From Porphyrobacter sp. AAP82 (lineage in GTDB: Bacteria; Pseudomonadota; Alphaproteobacteria; Sphingomonadales; Sphingomonadaceae), in assembly GCF_000331285.1 (NCBI RefSeq), contig NZ_ANFX01000035.1:1-64000 (forward strand): a stretch of 64,000 nucleotides of DNA, written 5' to 3'. A program made the translations under genes and the position numbers. Below the pieces are notes generated by a model. The model made no database searches, had not been told where the DNA came from, and saw nothing but the letters and a program-made list of their open reading frames with translations. Shown one piece after another: positions 1-8,539 of this stretch. The first letter of the stretch is position 1; every line of letters starts with the position of its first letter.

Positions 1-4
1 ATGA

Positions 5-62
5 GGGGTCCCTTTTAGACGCCGATCACCCCGCTAACGGGGTCCCTTTTGCACGCCGGTCC
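5..62. repeat. Two direct repeats resembling an IS21-family terminus
   Basis: A unit beginning GGGGTCCCTTTT and continuing with ACGCCG-TC occurs at 5-28 and again at 39-62, a spacing of 34 bp. IS21-family elements carry several internal repeats of this size at each end, and this sequence resembles such ends as I remember them from sphingomonads. No transposase is visible on the right side, so an element would lie to the left of the window or be a remnant. The family assignment is from memory, not from a search. Confidence 0.45.
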
Positions 63-302
63 ACACCATACAACCTGCGATCTGCAAATTCTATTAGTTG
101 CGCGGTTTCTAGACCACTCACGGAGCGATGTGAACGCACAGAGTTTATAAAAATCCATTTATATCAATGTCTTAATGGCATATAATTTGCGTGTACAACT
201 ATCCTGTCTAGCTCGCAATTGGGCATGCCGTAGAGGTGGATGGTCATGCGGGTCTCGCCTTGATGCGGTGCTCCGCGCTCCTCGCAATGACGCGCGGGAG
301 GG
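63..302. other. Intergenic DNA without a supported gene
   Basis: This gap before ruvC holds an AT-richer part (about 100-210) and then a GC-rich stretch. The latter includes a CTCCTCGCAATGACG sequence (about 277-291), a form common in dispersed intergenic repeats of Proteobacteria. Open frames here are antisense extensions of neighbouring genes. I see no RNA gene. Confidence 0.5.
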
Positions 303-776
303 TCAAGAGCGCGGCGCCAGATGCGCGTCGGCAATCGCCACCGCCAGCGCATCGGCCGCGTCGCTGCCCGCGATCTGGACGCCGGGGAGCAGCACCTTGA
401 CCATCGCGGCGACCTGCGCCTTTTCCGCCGCGCCGGTGCCGGTCACCGCCTTCTTGACGAGCCGCGCGGCGTGTTCGTTCACGCCGAGGCCCGCCGCCCC
501 GCACGCCGCCAGCACGCTGCCGCGCGCCTGGGCGAGCTTGAGCGTGGATTGCGGGTTCTTGTTGACGAAGATTTCCTCGGCGGCCGCACGGTCGGGGCGG
601 TGTTCGGCGATCACCGCGGCGAGCCCCGCCTGCAAGGCCGCCAGCCGTTCGGCCATCGGCGCTGCGGGATCGGTCCTGATCTGGCCATTGGCGACATGGC
701 CGATCCGCGCGCCCTCGGCGCGGATCACGCCCCAGCCGGTCGAGGACAGCGAGGGATCGAGGCCGAGGATCAGCAT
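303..776 (-). CDS. ruvC: Crossover junction endodeoxyribonuclease RuvC
   Basis: A 157-residue Holliday-junction resolvase that cuts the four-way junction delivered by RuvAB during recombinational repair. The N-terminus has the family's GLDPSLSSTGWG strand. The four metal-binding acidic residues are recognisable as D7, E67, D139 and D142, in close register with the E. coli enzyme (D7, E66, D138, D141), and the length is normal. It lies 28 bp downstream of yebC on the same strand, the classic yebC-ruvC arrangement, and the two are probably cotranscribed. ruvA and ruvB are not in the window. Confidence 0.97.
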   Translation of the reverse strand: MLILGLDPSLSSTGWGVIRAEGARIGHVANGQIRTDPAAPMAERLAALQAGLAAVIAEHRPDRAAAEEIFVNKNPQSTLKLAQARGSVLAACGAAGLGVNEHAARLVKKAVTGTGAAEKAQVAAMVKVLLPGVQIAGSDAADALAVAIADAHLAPRS

Positions 777-804
777 GGCTCCTCCCTGCCCGTGCCGGGG
801 AGGA

Positions 805-1548
805 TCAGGAGAGCTTCTCCATCACCGCATCGGGGATCTCGTAATTGCCCCACACGGTCTGCACGTCATCGTCATCGTCCAATGTGTCGATCAGCTTCAT
901 CAGCGTGCCGGCAACCTCTTCGTTGACCTCGACGCTCAGCACCGGCTTCCATGCGAGCTTCACATTGTCGGCCGGGCCGAGTACCTTTTCGAGCTCGCCC
1001 GCGACGCCATGGAGGCTATCTGCGGCGGTCCAGATGGTGTGGCCGTCTTCCGAGCTTTCCACATCATCCGCGCCCGCCTCGATCGCGGCCTCGAGGACCT
1101 TTTCCTCGTCGCCCACGCTCGCGCTGTATTCGATCAGCCCGCGCCGCTCGAAGCCGTGGCTCACCGAGCCTTCCGAGCCGAGGTTTCCGCCGTTCTTGCT
1201 GAACGCGGTGCGCACGTTGGTCGCGGTGCGGTTGCGGTTGTCGGTCAGTGCCTCGACGATCAGCGCCACGCCGCCCGGGCCATAGCCTTCGTAGCGGATC
1301 TCGACATAGTCCTCGCCGCCGGCCTGGCCCGCCTTGTCGATGGCGCGCTGGATATTGTCCTTGGGCATCGATTGCGCGCGCGCGGCGTTGACCGCGAGGC
1401 GCAGGCGCGGGTTCATGTCGGGATCGGGCATGCCCATCTTGGCCGCCACGGTGATCTCGCGGCTGAGCTTGGAGAACATCGCCGCGCGTTTCTTGTCCTG
1501 CGCGCCCTTGCGATGCATGATGTTCTTGAACTTGGAATGGCCTGCCAT
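805..1548 (-). CDS. yebC: YebC/PmpR family protein
   Basis: A 247-residue YebC-family protein starting [18 protein letters not shown], the diagnostic N-terminus. An internal [21 protein letters not shown] segment is equally typical. Family members were long annotated as DNA-binding transcriptional regulators; more recent work implicates some in relieving ribosome stalling. Length is usual and the ATG is supported by the conserved N-terminus. It precedes ruvC. Its start abuts a divergent CPBP protease gene, so the two must share a promoter region. Confidence 0.95.
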   Translation of the reverse strand: MAGHSKFKNIMHRKGAQDKKRAAMFSKLSREITVAAKMGMPDPDMNPRLRLAVNAARAQSMPKDNIQRAIDKAGQAGGEDYVEIRYEGYGPGGVALIVEALTDNRNRTATNVRTAFSKNGGNLGSEGSVSHGFERRGLIEYSASVGDEEKVLEAAIEAGADDVESSEDGHTIWTAADSLHGVAGELEKVLGPADNVKLAWKPVLSVEVNEEVAGTLMKLIDTLDDDDDVQTVWGNYEIPDAVMEKLS

Positions 1549-1667
1549 TGGATGACTTCACCGGAAATGTTGGAGATGTGGGGGCGCGCCTTACTCCGGA
1601 GCACGCGGGGGACGCAAGGGCGCGCGCGCCGGACTTTCGCGCAAGGCTGTCCGAGGCGGCGCGCTTC

Positions 1668-2339
1668 ATGCTGCGCCCGGCCTACGCCGCGCAGCCCGTG
1701 GCATCGCCGGGCGAGCGGGCGCGCGTGCTGCTGGCGGCGGGCGCGCTGCACCTCGTGCTGCTCGCCGCCCTCATCGGCCCGCTGTGGCTGGCGAGCCGCA
1801 GCGCCGGCGTCCTGCCAGCCCCCGATGCCGAGGCCGGAAGCCTCGCGGCCAGCCCGCTCGCCTTTCTGGTGATTGCCCCGCTGCTCGAGGAACTGGTGTT
1901 CCGCGGCTGGCTCACCGGACGGGTCGCGGCTCTGCGCTTTGCGGCTTGCGGCTTTGCGGCGCTGGCGCTGATGCTGGCGGGGGTGGCGCTGGTGCCCGAT
2001 CACGGCCGCGCACTGGCATGGGCGGGCGCAGGCGTCGCGCTGGCGGGCCTCGTCCACTGGAGCCTGACCCGCGAACGCGAGCATGCCCGCACAGTGCCGC
2101 CCGCCTACATCCGCCACTTCGGCGGGATCGTGTGGGCACAGGCGCTGCTGTTCGGTGCGATCCACCTCGGCAACTACGCCGATCTCGCCAGCCCGCTGGG
2201 GCTCGCCGTGGTGCTGCCGCAGGTGCTGGGCGGGTTGCTGCTCGCCTTCATCCGCACCCGTGCCGGGCTGGCGGCGGGGATGGCCTATCATGCGGGCTAT
2301 AATGCGCTGGTGCTCGCGGGCGGATACCTGCTCGCCTAG
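1668..2339 (+). CDS. CPBP-family intramembrane metalloprotease
   Basis: A multi-pass membrane protein of the Abi/CaaX-protease (CPBP) superfamily. The three family motifs are present in order: EE..FRGW (LLEELVFRGW), F..xH (LLFGAIHLGN) and H..YN (AYHAGYNAL); their Glu and His residues bind the catalytic zinc. About six hydrophobic segments are visible. I chose the ATG at 1668 (223 residues) because it precedes the first membrane segment closely. The frame is open back to a TTG at 1548 overlapping the yebC start, giving 263 residues, so the true start is unsettled. Its substrate is unknown. Its TAG overlaps the convergent acetyltransferase's stop in the sequence CTAG. Confidence 0.85.
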   Translation: MLRPAYAAQPVASPGERARVLLAAGALHLVLLAALIGPLWLASRSAGVLPAPDAEAGSLAASPLAFLVIAPLLEELVFRGWLTGRVAALRFAACGFAALALMLAGVALVPDHGRALAWAGAGVALAGLVHWSLTREREHARTVPPAYIRHFGGIVWAQALLFGAIHLGNYADLASPLGLAVVLPQVLGGLLLAFIRTRAGLAAGMAYHAGYNALVLAGGYLLA

Positions 2340-2791
2340 GGCGCGATATCGAAATGCAGCGCGGTGATCTCCTCGCTGGCGAGCTTGCGATAGAGCCTGC
2401 GGGCCGGTTCGTCCTCGGGGACGATGTCGGCCTGGACGAAGATCGTCCACGCGCCGATGTCGCGGGCGATGGCGCGCAAGGCGTCGATCAGGGCGGTGGC
2501 GATGCCCTGCCGCCGCGCGCTTTCCAGCACCGCGAGGTCGTAGATGTAGATCTCGCTGCGGGCCTGTTCGAACTTGGGCAGCACATAGGCCGCGAGCGCG
2601 CCCACCGCCACGCCATTGGCTTTGGCCAGCAATGCGATGTGGTTCGGGTTGGCGAGCCACTGTGCCGCCCATGCCGCATCGAGCGGGGCGGCGGCATAGC
2701 TCTCCGGGTCCCCGAAGCCTTCCGCGAAGACCGCGTTCATCGCCCGCAGGCCCGCGACGTCGCCGGAAGCGAGGCGGCGGACCGCGGTCAT
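2336..2791 (-). CDS. GNAT acetyltransferase, aminoglycoside AAC(3)-I-like
   Basis: A 151-residue GCN5-type N-acetyltransferase. The middle part (GALAAYVLPKFEQARSEIY and YDLAV...RRQGIATALI) closely resembles the AAC(3)-I aminoglycoside 3-N-acetyltransferases. R-R-Q-G-I-A is the acetyl-CoA pyrophosphate-binding loop. The C-terminal E...MHFDI-type ending of AAC(3)-I is also recognisable (EEITALHFDIAP). It may modify aminoglycosides or a related endogenous amine; resistance is an inference. The ATG at 2791 lies 5 bp downstream of the YbjQ-like gene, so the two are probably cotranscribed. Confidence 0.85.
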   Translation of the reverse strand: MTAVRRLASGDVAGLRAMNAVFAEGFGDPESYAAAPLDAAWAAQWLANPNHIALLAKANGVAVGALAAYVLPKFEQARSEIYIYDLAVLESARRQGIATALIDALRAIARDIGAWTIFVQADIVPEDEPARRLYRKLASEEITALHFDIAP

Positions 2792-2796
2792 GGCGA

Positions 2797-3144
2797 TCAG
2801 ATCCTGACCGCGGTCCCGCTGGCGCTGACCATCAGCATCGAGCCGGTATCGCCGATCACTTCGTAATCGAGGTCGATCCCCACCACCGCGTTCGCGCCGC
2901 GCGCGGCGGCTTCGGATTGCAGTTCCTCGATCGCCTGGTTGCGGGCGTCGGCAAGGATGCGCTCGTAGGAGCCCGAACGCCCGCCAACGATGTCGCGCAC
3001 GCTGGCGAAGAGGTCGCGGAACAGGTTGGCGCCGACGATCACCTCGCCGGTGACGATGCCGAGGTAGTCCTGGATCGGACGGCCCTCGAGCGTGGGGGTG
3101 GTGCTGACGATGACGCCGCGCGCGTCTTTCCAGGGGGATGCCAT
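2797..3144 (-). CDS. YbjQ/UPF0145 family heavy-metal-binding-domain protein
   Basis: A 115-residue protein of the YbjQ (UPF0145) family, small pentamer-forming cytoplasmic proteins of unknown function. The pattern [23 protein letters not shown], the central R..Y (GSYERIL) and the ending [25 protein letters not shown] are typical. The ATG at 3144 follows a good GGAGAGAG ribosome site. Usual members begin near I12, so the first 11 residues are a short extension. Confidence 0.9.
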   Translation of the reverse strand: MASPWKDARGVIVSTTPTLEGRPIQDYLGIVTGEVIVGANLFRDLFASVRDIVGGRSGSYERILADARNQAIEELQSEAAARGANAVVGIDLDYEVIGDTGSMLMVSASGTAVRI

Positions 3145-3231
3145 CGGTCTCTCTCCTTCAAAAAGCTGTGTTACCGGGATAACACGGGCCCGTGAGGTTT
3201 CAATGACAGATCATTGCGCGGCCGCCATGCC

Positions 3232-3468
3232 TTACGCCATCCCGAGCGCGGCCTTGTAGGTTTCGAGCAGCATGTCCTGCTCGCTGCGGTCGTCGGGCTT
3301 CATCTTTCTGAGGCGCACGATCTGGCGCATGATCTTGGGATCATAGCCGACCGCCTTGGCCTCCATATAGACGTCGCGGATGTCGTCGGCGATGCCCTTC
3401 TTTTCTTCCTCGAGGCGTTCGATGCGCTCGATCAGCAGGCGCAGGCGGTCGTCGGCGGTTTCGGCCAT
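3232..3468 (-). CDS. GapR-like DUF2312 nucleoid-associated protein
   Basis: A 78-residue DUF2312 protein resembling Caulobacter GapR, which binds overtwisted AT-rich DNA ahead of replication forks and transcription complexes and aids topoisomerases. The features are a long basic coiled coil ([20 protein letters not shown]), then [23 protein letters not shown], then a short C-terminal helix. The ATG at 3468 was chosen because homology begins there. An upstream in-frame ATG pair at 3480-3483 would add four to five residues. Confidence 0.92.
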   Translation of the reverse strand: MAETADDRLRLLIERIERLEEEKKGIADDIRDVYMEAKAVGYDPKIMRQIVRLRKMKPDDRSEQDMLLETYKAALGMA

Positions 3469-3545
3469 GGGGGGCTCCATCATGGGTGAGAATCGGTTGG
3501 CGGGGAATAGCCAGCCGCCGCCCGCGATTGAACCGCCCGCGAAAA

Positions 3546-3857
3546 TTAATCCTGTGCGTTCTTCGCGACACTGGCCGCCATGCGGGCGAGCTGTTCCTCG
3601 GTCGCGGGGGTCTGGCGGGTCGCCTTCCATTCGCCGCTGGGCATGCCGTGGATGACCTCGCGCGCGGCTTCCTTGTCGCCATCATAACCCGCATCGCGGA
3701 TCCAGTCGGCAAGGCAGTTGCGGCAGAAGCCTGCAAGGCCCATCAGATCGATGTTCTGCGCATCGTGGCGGCGGCGCAAGTGGCGCACCAGCCGGCGGAA
3801 GGCGGCAGCGGCCTGGGCATCGTCCAGTGCGTCGAGCGGATCGGCATTGCTATTCAT
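3546..3857 (-). CDS. DUF1244 domain-containing protein
   Basis: A 103-residue protein of the DUF1244 family, small helical proteins of unknown function common in Proteobacteria. The signature [13 protein letters not shown] is present, followed by the conserved acidic and basic segment. The ATG at 3857 has an AAGGAAAA ribosome site. The divergent pyruvate kinase gene begins 65 bp away. Confidence 0.9.
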   Translation of the reverse strand: MNSNADPLDALDDAQAAAAFRRLVRHLRRRHDAQNIDLMGLAGFCRNCLADWIRDAGYDGDKEAAREVIHGMPSGEWKATRQTPATEEQLARMAASVAKNAQD

Positions 3858-3922
3858 CGCGGCTTTTCCTTGAGTTGAAATGCGCCTGTGCCATAGGCTC
3901 CCTCCAAGAGGGATAGCCAATA

Positions 3923-5383
3923 ATGACACGACGGATCGACCCGCGCGGCCGCAAGGTCAAGATTCTCGCCACGATCGGCCCGGCAAGCCGCTCACCCGAG
4001 ATGCTCGAGCGGCTGGTGCGCGCCGGCGCGGATGCCTTCCGCCTCAACATGAGCCACGGCACGCACGCCGATCACGAGCCCGTGGTCGCCGCGATCCGCG
4101 CGCTGGAAAAGCAGTTTGCGCGCCCCATCGCGATCCTTGCCGACCTGCAAGGCCCCAAGCTGCGCGTGGGCACCTTTGCCGAAGGCCAGGCGGTGATCCG
4201 CCATTCGGGCCACTTCGTGCTCGACCGCGATCCGGCGCCGGGCGATCACAACCGCGTATGCCTGCCGCACCCCGAACTGTTCGGGATCATGGAGCGCGGC
4301 CAGCGGCTGCTCATCAATGACGGCAAGATCCGCTTGAAGGTTCTGGAAGCCGACGAAAGCCGCATCCTGTGCTCGGCCGAGGTCGGCGGGGTGATTTCGG
4401 ACCGCAAGGGTGTCAACGTCCCCGATGCCGAGGTGCCGATCCCGGCGCTGACCGAAAAGGACCGCCGCGATCTCGCCTTCGCCACCGATCAGGGCGCGGA
4501 CTGGATCGCGCTCTCCTTCGTGCAGCGGCCCGAGGACATCGCCGAGGCGCGCAAGCTGATCGGCACCCATGGCACGGCGATCTGCGCCAAGATCGAAAAG
4601 CCCAAGGCGGTCGACCGGCTGGATGCGATCATCGAACTGGCCGACGGCGTCATGGTCGCGCGCGGGGACCTTGGCGTGGAGCTCGAACCCTACGAGGTTC
4701 CGCCGCTCCAGAAGAAGATCGTCAACATGGCGCGCGGCGCGGGCAAGCCGGTGATCGTGGCGACGCAGATGCTCGAATCGATGATCGAGGCGCCGACGCC
4801 GACCCGCGCGGAAGTCTCGGACGTTGCCAACGCGGTCTATGACGGGGCCGACGCGGTGATGCTCTCGGCCGAAAGCGCGGCGGGCGCGTGGCCCGAGGAA
4901 TCGGTCGCGATGATGGACAAGATCGCGGTGCAGGTCGAAAGCGACGAGGGTTACAAGGCGCGGGTGCGGTTCCTCGAGACGCCGCCCGATGCGACCACTT
5001 CGGACGCGCTCGCCCACGCCTGCATGACCATCGCCGATACGGTGCCGATCAGCGCGATCACCGTGTTCACCACCAGCGGTTCGACCGCGCGGCGCGTGGC
5101 ACGCGAGCGCCCGGCGACCCCGATGCTGGTGCTCACCCCCTCAACCCGCACCGCGCGCCGGGTTGCGCTGCTGTGGGGCGCGCATGCCGTGGCGACCAAG
5201 GACATCGGCAGCTTCGAGGAGATGATCGGCAAGGGCAAGCGCATGGCGCTGCGCCACAGCCTCGCCAGCGCGGGGGCCAAGCTGATCGTGCTCGCGGGGG
5301 TGCCGTTCGGAACCCCGGGGGCGACCAACCTGCTGCATGTCGTGACCGTGACCGGCGACGAGCTGGAAAAGCACAAGGGCTAA
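3923..5383 (+). CDS. pyk: Pyruvate kinase
   Basis: A 486-residue pyruvate kinase converting phosphoenolpyruvate and ADP to pyruvate and ATP, the last step of glycolysis. The phosphate-binding FRLNMSHG segment lies at residues 39-46. KIEKPKAV contains the catalytic Lys, MVARGDLGVE the Mg-binding Glu/Asp, and MLESMI plus PTRAEVSDVANAVYDGADAVMLS the rest of the barrel. The C-terminal domain is complete. Length is normal. It sits alone, divergent from the DUF1244 gene and convergent with the TpsB gene. Confidence 0.97.
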   Translation: MTRRIDPRGRKVKILATIGPASRSPEMLERLVRAGADAFRLNMSHGTHADHEPVVAAIRALEKQFARPIAILADLQGPKLRVGTFAEGQAVIRHSGHFVLDRDPAPGDHNRVCLPHPELFGIMERGQRLLINDGKIRLKVLEADESRILCSAEVGGVISDRKGVNVPDAEVPIPALTEKDRRDLAFATDQGADWIALSFVQRPEDIAEARKLIGTHGTAICAKIEKPKAVDRLDAIIELADGVMVARGDLGVELEPYEVPPLQKKIVNMARGAGKPVIVATQMLESMIEAPTPTRAEVSDVANAVYDGADAVMLSAESAAGAWPEESVAMMDKIAVQVESDEGYKARVRFLETPPDATTSDALAHACMTIADTVPISAITVFTTSGSTARRVARERPATPMLVLTPSTRTARRVALLWGAHAVATKDIGSFEEMIGKGKRMALRHSLASAGAKLIVLAGVPFGTPGATNLLHVVTVTGDELEKHKG

Positions 5384-5399
5384 GAGCGGAGACTCCGCC

Positions 5400-6926
5400 T
5401 CAGAACGACTGGCTGACCCTGACGTTGATGCGCGGGGTCTTGTCGCCGGTGTCGTAGCGATCTTCGGTGAGCGGCACCGCGATTTCGAAATCGAGGTCGA
5501 GATCGCGGGTGATGTCGGTGCGCAGGCCCGCGCCGCTCGATGCCAGCGAGCCGCTGCCGCGCCCGGCGGCGAGGTTCGAAACCGTGCCAGCATCGGCGAA
5601 GGCATAGAGCTGCACGTTGCGCACCGCGCCCAGCGCGCGCGGCCAATCGTAGCGCAGTTCGGCGAGCCCCGCCGCGCCCTGGTCACCCACCCTTTGGGCA
5701 AAGTCGTAACCGCGCAGGAACTGCCCGCCGCCCAGCGAGAAGGTCTCGCCGATCAGCAAGGGTGCGGTGGAAAGCTGGCCGGTGCTGGCGAGCTGGAGGC
5801 TGACCCGCGGGGCGATCCCGCGCCGCCAGTTGATCCACAAGCTCAGTGTGGTGAAATCGGGCTCGGCATCGATCCGCGAGGCGAGCGCGCTGCCGGTCGG
5901 CGTCGCCCCGAAGGCCGGGATGCCTTGGCTCACGGTGGCGCGGCCCTGGAGATTGCCGCCGGCGAAGGGCGCAAAGCCGTAGAAGCCGAGCCGGGCGAGT
6001 GCGATCCGGTCGTGCCGCGCGCGCACGCCGAGGCTGTCCTGCGAGAGATCCTGCAATTCCGCGCTCGCCTCGATCCACAGGCTGCGCCGCTGCGCGCGCA
6101 GCAGCGGATGGCGGATGCGGATGCCGCCCTGGAGTGCCTCGCCCTGCAATTGGCGGCTGGCCAGATAGGCGCCGGGTTCGGTGCGCGAATAGGAGCCGAA
6201 GGCGCCCACGGTGGTGCCCGCATCATTGATGGCCACGCTGTAGCGCGCACTGAAGAAGGCGAGTTCCTCGGGGTCGAACGGGGTGGCGGAAAAGCTGAGA
6301 TCCACGCGATCGCGCGACGAGATGAGGCCATTGGCGTCGACTTCGATGCGCGCGCGGATCGGGCCGAGCGGCTTGGTGCCGTCGGTGGTGGCGATCACGC
6401 TGCCGCCGAAATCGCTGCGGGCGGCATCGACCACCAGAATGCGCCGCTCGCCATCGCGCTCGAAACGGGTCGCGCGGATCGACACGCCCGGCAGATCGTC
6501 GGCGAGCAACACCTCGCGCTGGAGCGCGGCGAGCGTGACGGGGCGGCCGTCCACCAGGCGTTCGAGCTGGCGGCGGAGCGCGGGATCATCGCTGCCAGCG
6601 ATGCGCACCGCGTCGATCCGGCCTTCCTCGATCCGCACCCTCAGCATGCCGCCCACCAGTGTCTGTTCGGGGATCCACGCGGTGGCAAGGACATAGCCTT
6701 GCGCGCGCGCGCGGGCAGCGATGGCGTCGGTCAGGCGGCCGAGTTCGGCGCGGTCCAGCGGGCGTCCGGCGAAGGGTTCGACCACGGGGGAGAAATCGGC
6801 CTGCCGCATCGCGACGAGGCCATCGACCACGATCGCGCCGACATCGAGCACCGGGCCGCCGGATCGCCCGAGCGCGGTGTCGAGCACCGGCAGCACCTCG
6901 ATCCGCACCTGATCTGTGGCGGGCAT
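5400..6926 (-). CDS. ShlB/FhaC/HecB-type two-partner secretion transporter (TpsB)
   Basis: An outer-membrane transporter of the TpsB branch of the Omp85 superfamily. The first part (about residues 10-160) is POTRA-like, with VEEGRIDAVRI and GVSIRATRF, and the rest is a 16-strand-type barrel ending in VRVSQSF with the terminal Phe used by the Bam machinery. From the ATG at 6926 the protein is 508 residues but has no signal peptide. The same frame continues upstream 41 codons to 7049 and encodes a good one (LWGCAFTALAAGPLAAQD). That extension has no ATG, GTG or TTG: only ATT (7049) or CTG (7046) is available, the ATT being preceded by GGAG at 8-nt spacing. I think the real start is there. No TpsA substrate gene is nearby. 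Confidence 0.85.
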   Translation of the reverse strand: MPATDQVRIEVLPVLDTALGRSGGPVLDVGAIVVDGLVAMRQADFSPVVEPFAGRPLDRAELGRLTDAIAARARAQGYVLATAWIPEQTLVGGMLRVRIEEGRIDAVRIAGSDDPALRRQLERLVDGRPVTLAALQREVLLADDLPGVSIRATRFERDGERRILVVDAARSDFGGSVIATTDGTKPLGPIRARIEVDANGLISSRDRVDLSFSATPFDPEELAFFSARYSVAINDAGTTVGAFGSYSRTEPGAYLASRQLQGEALQGGIRIRHPLLRAQRRSLWIEASAELQDLSQDSLGVRARHDRIALARLGFYGFAPFAGGNLQGRATVSQGIPAFGATPTGSALASRIDAEPDFTTLSLWINWRRGIAPRVSLQLASTGQLSTAPLLIGETFSLGGGQFLRGYDFAQRVGDQGAAGLAELRYDWPRALGAVRNVQLYAFADAGTVSNLAAGRGSGSLASSGAGLRTDITRDLDLDFEIAVPLTEDRYDTGDKTPRINVRVSQSF

Positions 6927-7190
6927 GGCCTGTTCGTCGCGGTTCGCCTGGGTCTGCGGATTGGTGCGATCGAACGCATCCTGCGCCGCCAGCGGCCCGG
7001 CCGCCAGCGCCGTGAAGGCGCACCCCCATAGATTAACCCGACACAGAATCGCTCTGGCTCCATGAACTGGAAACGAGCAATCGCCCTACATTCCAAAGGT
7101 TAACCAGTTCTCCGCCTCAGGCTTTCTTAACCAACCCCGTAAACACGAAATCCGCACCTGTCCGCGTAAAGGCCATGAACGGAGAAGCCT

Positions 7191-8519
<1,329 letters not shown>

Positions 8520-8539
8520 GCGGATTGGCCGGCCGCACC

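Noticed and set aside
175..1872. 565-codon plus-strand frame across ruvC and yebC
   Set aside because: Antisense to two well-identified genes and compositionally a shadow.
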